Shown here: positions 56,079-64,000 of the stretch, piece by piece
How the letters are laid out: the number at the start of each line of letters is the position of its first letter
How positions within the stretch are numbered: position 1 is the stretch's first letter
Origin: Sphagnum compactum
Taxonomy: Eukaryota > Bryophyta > Sphagnopsida > Sphagnales
Assembly: GCA_965153455.1 (NCBI GenBank)
Contig: OZ234501.1
Span: 5,022,001-5,086,000, forward strand
Direction: 5' to 3'
Length of the DNA stretch: 64,000 nt
The notes under the pieces: model-generated
Told to the model about the DNA's origin: nothing
Databases searched by the model: none
The model's input: only the letters and a program-made list of their open reading frames with translations
Made by a program: the position numbers and the translations under genes

Positions 56079-59000
56079 AACTTACTTTTAGAACCTTCGA
56101 TCCTGCATGTTTTGGAGACTTTTTGTTCAAGAGATGGCCAGGGCTGGGACCGGGTGTTGGGAGGGGCCATTGGGTTGTTGATAAACTCTGATCTGTTGAT
56201 GGGCAATAGGGATTGTGTGTGTTTTTTAATAAAATTTTCAACAATTTGTTTTCAGAATACTACTAGAATAGTTAGTGATGACAATCTTCCCACATCTGCA
56301 ACCAATTCCGGTTGACATATTAGTCCCCAATTGTTGCACTATTGCGTGCTTGTTGTAGTAGCACAAAATTGGCACATGGGCCAATTTGACATTCTTCCAT
56401 TGTTGAAATTTTGATTAATTTTCAAACACCCATTACTTTTATATTCACACTTTCACAAGAAAAAAGAGTGTAAGAAAAAATATTGCACATTTCCAAACAA
56501 CAATGATGAAAATCATCCCATCTTCAATCATTTGGATTCCAAACACACACACACACACACACACAAACATGATCTAGAGTCAATAAAAACACACAAGAAC
56601 AACACAAAGATAAACTTGCATATGTGCAACTATTTGTTTCTTTCAAAAAAACTAGCATACATGATGATGCAATGACCAAATTATGGGATTTGGAAACTCC
56701 TTAAGAATCCTTTTTGTTTTTTTGTCTCTAAATCCCTAAACCCTAAGTCCTTTTCATGTAATTTCAACAAGTAACTTATTGTTAGTGTGCATCTGCTACC
56801 CATGAAGAAACTTCAAGCACTTTCGAGAATCCCGATCATGAACATCAAAATAATGGAGAGAAAGAGAAAAGCATTGGAAAAATGAAGGTTCTTGCTTGCC
56901 TTCACAACTAGGGTCATCAAACGCCATCACTCTTATTTTGCAAATTGCCAAGGTTTCTTGAACTTTCAACATGATTTTTTTGGTTAGGGTTTTTGTAGCT
57001 CTTGACACCATTGCTAGAAACTCAAAATAATTTAATTTACCATCAAACTATGTGAGGTATTATGGTGCTTGTTTCCGGAAGAGGAGAAGGGAATTATTAT
57101 TGGACTCTCAATCCTTTTCCATCCAAACAATTGGGAAAATTTTGGACAACTATTTTCTATTGTAAATTCAACTGATTTTGCTAGAATTTTGAAAAACAAA
57201 ATCTCCAAAATTTAATATCACAAGATTAAAATTTAAAAAAAAATTCTTATACACTTTCTTTTATGAGTGGGCATTTTATGATTGAGAATAGACTTGGGGG
57301 TCAATTGCAGATATTATTACTTAGTGGCTAAGGAATGGACATGTTCAACTTCGCAACACAAATTTCTTGAACAAAGTGAAGTGAAAGAGGACCAGGGATT
57401 TGATTTTAAGAAGGCAATTCTACACAAAAATTTTGTAATTAAATACTCAACAATGTACAATAAAACCTAGAAAGGAACTACAAACATCACCTTTTTATCA
57501 ATTGCAAAAGTTGCCTGATCTTAAGTTTTCTCTTTGAACATTGATGGATTATATTTGTTTTGTCTTGAAGCTTTTTACTTAAGCTTTTTGGAAGCTTCTT
57601 TCTTGCCACATTTGCTATACTCGTCCAAAGCATCTAGTTGGCCAACTTGAGGACACTCCTACCTACCGCAACGTCATTTCTTTCTTGACATTGTTCTCGT
57701 TTCTTCTTGTTCCTTGGTTCACACCATAAAAAAAACATTTTCATAACACGGAGTTGCGTATCAAACTTACACTACTAAGCTTGCCATGGACATTTTGTAC
57801 ATGTTTCCTTGTCACTTAGTATCATATCTAAGATGAGGTTGATAATGAGCAAATGCATAACTAGAGCATTTTGCATATGTCAATTTTTTTATGAATCAAT
57901 TAAAGTCCCCAATTTATATGAACTTTGAGGAGATTTTATTACGACTATTGGGGTTTTTTCAAATTGAATCATGCTAGATGTATCCAATTTCCATTGGGAA
58001 GACATGAATCACATTAGATATCTAGAACAAATCCTCATTCCCAAAGCTTCTAGAGTCTCAAGTCTCAACATCCCCAAATTGACCAACTGAAGAACCAAAC
58101 AATGGTGTATGTACCAAAATGCCATACTACATAAAGAGGCCGGCCATAAAATTGTATTGAAAGATTTATTATTAATATTATTTGATTCAAAATTTTTAGA
58201 TTGGCATTTAAAATTTTTTCCCAAAAAACTTCCATAATTTGACTTCAATTTTAGACTTAGAAAAACAAACCTTTCCAAAAATTTCTCAATTTTTTATTTG
58301 AAAAAAAACAATCACTAATCTCACTCCACTTAATTCCTCACTTTACGAATTTTAACATGAATGTTTGTTAACTATTAGAGAACGGGCCATTTTTGGTGTG
58401 TTTTTGGTGTTCACCATGAGTGGGCAACCTTGAGAGGGAGGCCAATTGTGCACAATTGAAAACCTAATAAGATAGCCCGACCATAGTGGTTAACTATGTG
58501 TTAGTTATTCAACCATCCACATGTATCATCTACCTATCAAGTAGCCACCAAGTGCCTCACCAAAAGAACTAAGGAGCCGAGAAATAATAATAATAATAAT
58601 AATATAAAAATCCCATGAAGATGATGGAAACTTGTGACCATAGATATTGAAAGGTTTCCATAAGCTCCATAATTTGCAAGTGATTGTCACCACAAGGGGT
58701 TGGTCGCCCCATGACGCTTATTGGGTGGGCACACACCTATGCGTCACCACCACGCACATGCTCTCATTTGACTTGTGAATGCAATGGAAGGAGACCGAAA
58801 TTTTGTAGTAATGTGAATGCATGAGAAAATTGTGTGGGCGCATGACAATCCACACTTTGTTTGTCAATGTGTGTCAGAAAACACAACTAGTAAAGTAAAG
58901 TGGGCTTACAACAAAGGGACAATTTGTGTGAATGGGTGGGGAAGGGACTCCAGCATCATCATCACTCTACAATAATACAATCATAAACCCAATATGGGGA

Positions 59001-61396
59001 ATGGCCCACAACTTAAATAAAAAATTTATTATTTTTTAATATACTAATTATTTATTTTGGACAATACAAAATGTCAAACTTGGGGGGATAAAATCCACAT
59101 CCCAACAACTGACCTTCTTGGGATACAAGGATGATTGATGATTATCATTCCTTTTGTGTAATAAAATCTTTAGCCCGAGCAAAGGATGATTGATGATTAT
59201 CATTCCTTTTGTGTAACAAAATCTTTAGCCCGAGCAATGACACATACATACACAGTTGGGAGAGAGAGAGAGAGAGAGAGAGAGAGTACCCACTTACCTT
59301 GGCACCTTTCACACTAATTACATTATTTGTAGAAATGTTGAGATTTTCAAAAGATACTTCTTTTTTTTTCCAAGAGACAAAAATTTGTGAAGGAAAAAAA
59401 AATAGGGAAATCTTTTGGAATGTTTTATTATTTGTTTGCGATGAATGTTTTTTTAGTTGATTAATTAATTAATTATTTGACAAACATGTGTTGAAGCTGG
59501 GGCCATGGCTACTATTAAGTATCTATTTGTGAAGATGGGTTGTGTCTATCGGTATGGATTGCTTTGGAAATTGGATTGGTAGTGGACTTGCAATTATGAC
59601 ATTGCAAGTAAAGCTGACATGGGGTGTCTAGACCTTTCATTTTGCTTTTGAAACGGCTTAGTCTCTTTTGCACATGGCTTTGACTTCCACAAATTGTTGC
59701 CTTTGTTTTTCAACAGAGAGATGCGCACACCAATTGCATGCAAATATGACACACTTAACTTGGTTGCAAAGAAAAATAATGGGGTCCTTTTGTCTTTTGA
59801 AGGATCTAGGCTATTCGAGTGATTTTGCGAAGTCACCCTGTTTTCATTCACCCTGTCTTTGGGCCTCCTTTCACCCCCAATCCCCTCTTTCTTTCAGTGG
59901 TTATCCGGAAGTAATGAAATTTTATTAAACCTCAGTATGAAATGCTAAAAACTCAGCCTTTTTATGCACAAGGGTTCGAGAGTAATTATAGTTGTTGTAC
60001 AGGTAGGAGCAGTGAAAATACATGTAGCAGCAGTGGAGAATTCAGGGAAAAAGGTAAGACAGGATGAAACTCAGTTTATCACCAAAATTGATGGTTTTCG
60101 GAGTTTCACCTTGAATGCTAATATACTTGTGCGCAGGTTTTTTTAAAAAAATCTCACACAACTTTGTATGACCAAACTCATGGTAAGGTGTTTTCTTTAC
60201 TTTACAGGTAACTCTATTGTGCTTGTTTCTTTTAAATCTCCCACAAAAGTAAAAAAAAAAGTTGTTGGTGTCTTGAAAGAGTTTGGGTAGCCTAACCAAG
60301 TTTTCATTGAAAAGGGATTCCATGTAAGTAAGGTAAAGCCCAAGAAGGGTGCACGCACATTCCCAAAATGCTTAAGGGGTAGTAGTAGCCCAATCTAGCC
60401 GTGCATTTTGGGTTTAGGGTTTTGAATTTCAAAAACTTTTTCATGCTTTCGGTTATGGAAGGCTTACTACTCCCATAGACCTATCCTAATTTGTGAGCCT
60501 ACTACACCTTGAGGCTAAGACCCTCAAATTAGGGGAGGCCCTGGGGACCATGCCTTCCCCTATTATACCTCCAAATTGGATTCCTCGGGAATATGTAGAT
60601 CACAAGGCATAGAAAGGGGGGTGGAGCAATTCCTACACCTACTCCTTAGAAGTGGGGGAGGGATCTTACACCTACTTCTTTTAGGGCTGAAGACCTACAA
60701 TATAAATAAGACAAATAGAGTCCCCCTTATATTATGGCGTGTGTCAGTCCCCTTGTCAAGGGAAAATTTTAATGCAGGATGATTTCTATTGGCCCAAACC
60801 TCAAAAATTGACCACATGGGAAGCCTCCACAATGACGCAATCGATCCTTTGCCACCTATATGCTATTTATTTTCAAACAAATCTTACCCTAAACCTAATT
60901 TCCATAAGTAGCATGTTACCAAACCCTAAATTATATTTTTTTGGAGGTGCCAAAATTCTAATTTATAGAAATTTCTTCCCCCCGCCCCCCAAAAAAAAAA
61001 ATTGTGAAGGAAAATGAAGCATCTTTTAAAATATTCTACATGCCAAACCTTTTTTAAAAAATTATTTTTATTTTATCAAATTAATTAATTATTCGGCAGC
61101 AACTTACCTAACCTACACTTAATTATTCACCTATGGTATGTGACTAGAACCTTCCTTGAACCCTAAAGTTCAACACCCTACACTCAATTCACTCTTTGGA
61201 CAAGTGGCCTTAGGTGGGTAAAAATTTCAAGAAAAATAAAATAAAATTACTATTTGAATATCAAATCATTGAATCCATGACTAGATTAATTTAAGATTTA
61301 CTAATCTCCATGACCAAATCCTTGGTAAAAAAAAAAACCCATATAAATGTTCAATTGTAGTTATATATTATAAGCTAGCTAGACGAGTGGTCACTA
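56077..61396. other. Gene-poor AT-rich region
   Basis: No protein family was recognised in any frame. Local features: (CA)n at about 56544-56565, (AAT)n at about 58582-58603, a 55-base tandem duplication at 59127-59236 and (GA)n at 59260-59286. Telomere-like words are scattered. Nothing supports a gene. Confidence 0.55.
59127..59236. repeat. Direct tandem duplication of 55 bases
   Basis: Two nearly identical copies, both running from aaggatgattgatgattatc to tctttagcccgagca, at 59127-59181 and 59182-59236. They differ at one position (gtgtaataaa against gtgtaacaaa). Confidence 0.95.
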
Positions 61397-61517
61397 GTGT
61401 TGGCCGGTTATAATTGAGTTTTGACCGGTTATCAATCAGGTTATCAATTTGGTTATTAATACCCTACCTGACGGTTCATGGGGTAAAAGTAAAAAAAATT
61501 CAATAACCGGCCAACAC
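61397..61517. mobile_element. Small palindromic-ended element (MITE-like), 121 bases
   Basis: It begins GTGTTGGCCGGTTAT (61397-61411) and ends with the exact reverse complement ATAACCGGCCAACAC (61503-61517). Further ggttat/gaccgg words lie inside. Including the preceding ta the start reads TAGTGTTGG, like many hAT ends. The right side does not close as CTA and no clean 8-bp duplication was found, so the superfamily is tentative. Confidence 0.65.
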
Positions 61518-63705
61518 GGCTGGTTGCAACTCATCTAATTATAGTGCATCATGGAGGTTATATCAAAAGAATTCACTTTACTATGGCATACTTGCATACA
61601 TACAATAAAACTATGAAATAATTATTTTATTTAAACATTAAATATCTAGCACATAATGAAAATAAAATAGCCACTATAATATTATTATTGGGTATTGCCA
61701 AATAATTGTTGTGAAGCATCATTCACATTTATGAGGTGACAAAATATGTTGTATCATGCGAAATGCAAACGTGAATGTATCATATATGAAAAGATAATTA
61801 ATATGAAAACATATTAACAATTGAGGCCATAAAGTAGTTGTCCCAAATATTAGGCAAACTAGATAATATTTGATGTCAAATGTGGTGATTGACTATGTTA
61901 GTGAAGGTTGAATTGGAACAACCTAGCTAAGATCGTAAGTCTCTACGTATTAAGGGTTCATTCACGAATAGTTGTAGTATGGTTGCATCCAAAGCTCCAT
62001 CCAATTCAATTTGACGAGCTTATCTTGAACTAGTTCATTGCAAAGAAACCTTTTGGAAATTTGGACACTTTCTCTATACAAAATTATTGCTCTCTCACTC
62101 CATGTAGCCAATCCTTGTAGCATGAAGGAATAGCACTCACTATATGCAAAGAATAGTCGATAAATAAGGTTTCGTGTTGTGAAGTTACAACATAACAATG
62201 GACTTCCTTGATTGTCTAATACCTTAGTACCTGGGCTGGTTGGGCAGCAAGGCACCTAATAATTTATTTATTTATTTATTTTTGTCATTTACTTTCAACA
62301 GTAGTAGTAATAATAATAATAATAATAATTTACAATTAGACACTATACTAATAAAGATTTTTCCTATTTCAGCCTTGACTCCATTGCATAAAGTGGGCCT
62401 TAGTCTAATGACCCCTCTCTCTCGTATTGGGTCCCTCATAGTGGTAAGTTCAAAGTAACTAGGGTTAAAGCTAATAAGCAAGTCCCATGTAACCCAACAC
62501 ACATGATGGCCCCCCTTTCCCCCAAAACACACATGCAATCAAAGGGCATCATCATCTTGTTGACACACATTGACGACTTTGTACACTATCTCTCATAATT
62601 CCACACTCCACATTTCCACCATGTGATGATGAAACTTAGACACAACGACAACATAACAAGCAATCCAAAAAATGAAATCTATCAATTTGGCCTCATTCCT
62701 TGAGCTTGGTTACTATAAGGGTTCACAAATTTTTTTGAAAAACTTGCCCAAAGGCAAGTGAATTTTCAACTTTGAAGATTGAAACTTTTGACAATGTAAA
62801 GATTCTTCAATATTTGTTCTATATTTGTTGTAAAGGACAAAGGAACGATCAATCTGACCCCAAAAGAAAATCTTTGTGAGAGAGAGTAAGGGAAAGTAGA
62901 GATCTAGATCTAGATCATTGGGAATTGTAATGTCTAACGAATAATGCAAGTTGTTTGACATAGCAAGAGTTTTTGTATGTTGGGCCCAAGTGGTTTTTGG
63001 ATGCATGGACGGTGTTTGTATTGGAGTTTGACATGTGTGGAGAGAAACTAAGAGTGACGACTTTTCCAATATCAAGCTCCGTTAGGCAAAATGTGTTTGT
63101 TAATAATACAAAGTTGTGTCGCAAGCAACAAAGAAAAAAATGAAAATTCTATAATTATTTCGTAGAATAGTTAAGAGAAACATGTTTTTAATTGAAAGAG
63201 ATGTGGTTAGCATGTCTTTATATGACACAACTTTTCCATGATTATGACGATTGTTGTGTGCATATGATGATTAGTGTGCATCGTTTTTGTTGTGTGTGTA
63301 TAAAAAAGTTCAAAGTTCTTGAGGTGGTGGAAGTGGCTTGCTTGTCGTGCTCTTTTTGGTTGCATTGGCAAAGAATGTTTTGTGTGTGTATAGATCATCA
63401 CTCTACTCAAAGTCATGTTCTCGAACATGACATTACAAAGAAGCCGGGGTCAAAAAACTACAAGGCTTGTTAAGTTGTAAGTAGTTACTAGTGAGACCAA
63501 CAAAAATAATTTCACATGACCCCTATATTCAATGTCATCCTTAATAGAAGCTTAGTTCATAAAAATGAGTTTTGGAAACCCAAAAAAAGAAAAAAGAAAA
63601 GAAAAGTATATATAACAAACCACATTTCCCCATTGTATGTATAGTAAATAACAATAATGCTTGGGATTTTATTTTTTCGGTTCCCTAAGTTCTCCTTGTT
63701 CTATA
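61518..63705. other. AT-rich sequence without a recognised gene
   Basis: (TTTA)n at 62260-62283 and (TAA)n at about 62306-62330; otherwise unique-looking AT-rich DNA with only short open frames. Confidence 0.5.
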
Positions 63706-64000
63706 CCAGTGTTGGGTGGGTATTAGAAACAGGTATAAACCCTCCCTTGATGGTTATCAGTGAGGTTCTTAGGGTTGGTTCATAATGTGGTTCTTTTTTT
63801 TTTAAATAATTTTTTAAAAAAATCACTTCTAATATTATAAGTGCCTATAAAACCCCTTGTTCTTTGAGGTTTTTTAAAAAAATAAAAAATCAGATAACTG
63901 TGGTTCTTTGATTCTAATATTTTAAATAACAAAAACTGGAACCATTTGTTCTCTGATTTTTAAAATTTTCAAAAAACTAAAACCAATGGTTATTAACAAA
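63706..64000 (+). repeat. Start of an interspersed repeat, cut by the window end
   Basis: It begins cagtgttgggtgg at 63708, a hAT-like terminus. It continues with gttctt/ggttatt words that resemble the reverse complement of 44690-44815. Its right end lies outside the window. Confidence 0.5.

Noticed and set aside
55803-56315. 170-codon open frame across the ctcat repeats and poly-A
   Set aside because: It is a translation of three tandem repeats and a lysine run; no conserved sequence.
1-64000. tRNA, rRNA and other structured RNA genes
   Set aside because: None recognised by eye on either strand; a tRNAscan/Infernal run would be needed to exclude diverged ones.

Overview
This is nuclear DNA of a land plant. 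Four intact genes carry plant-type protein families: a GNOM-like ARF-GEF, eIF1A, a WRINKLED1-like double-AP2 factor and a subfamily-XI LRR receptor kinase. A fifth, ISY1, is general to eukaryotes. They have GT-AG introns and sit in AT-rich DNA full of microsatellites and transposon debris. I cannot name the species. The long repeat-filled spacers, and a Ty3/gypsy pol of a kind I associate with streptophyte algae and early-diverging plants, hint at a non-seed plant; this is a weak inference.

Layout. 1-11.7 kb is a transposon graveyard. It starts with the 3' part of an LTR (1-536). A decayed Ty3/gypsy element follows, with gag zinc knuckles (about 1.36-1.86 kb), a C5-cytosine DNA methyltransferase-like domain (3.8-5.0 kb), reverse transcriptase (5.7-6.4 kb), an RNase H tail (7.4-7.8 kb), integrase (7.8-8.75 kb) and a PHD-like finger (10.5-10.65 kb). 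A 650-bp solo LTR with a 5-bp target duplication (3077-3726) and a 1.5-kb CACTA element (8746-10234) are nested in it. 12.07-19.91 kb is the nine-exon ARF-GEF gene (+). 19.9-28.1 kb holds a wrecked TNP2-type CACTA transposase (-) and a 2.56-kb non-autonomous CACTA element. 30.38-30.82 kb is eIF1A (+, single coding exon). 33.87-37.86 kb is the WRI1-like gene (-), with a 9-bp microexon. 40-44.5 kb holds an inverted repeat pair and perfect hairpins. 45.46-47.18 kb is ISY1 (+, three exons). 48.62-53.06 kb is the LRR receptor kinase (-, five exons, 1067 residues). 53-64 kb has no supported gene; it holds a minisatellite, short tandem repeats and small palindromic elements.

The five host genes do not form a pathway: vesicle traffic (ARF-GEF), translation (eIF1A), splicing (ISY1), transcription (WRI1-like) and cell-surface signalling (LRR-RLK). 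eIF1A and WRI1-like converge, as do ISY1 and the receptor kinase. The most unusual content is the retroelement whose pol region carries a cytosine methyltransferase-like module upstream of RT and a PHD-like finger downstream of integrase; this copy is dead but the domain order is readable. Exon borders were set by hand from reading frame, splice consensus and family conservation.
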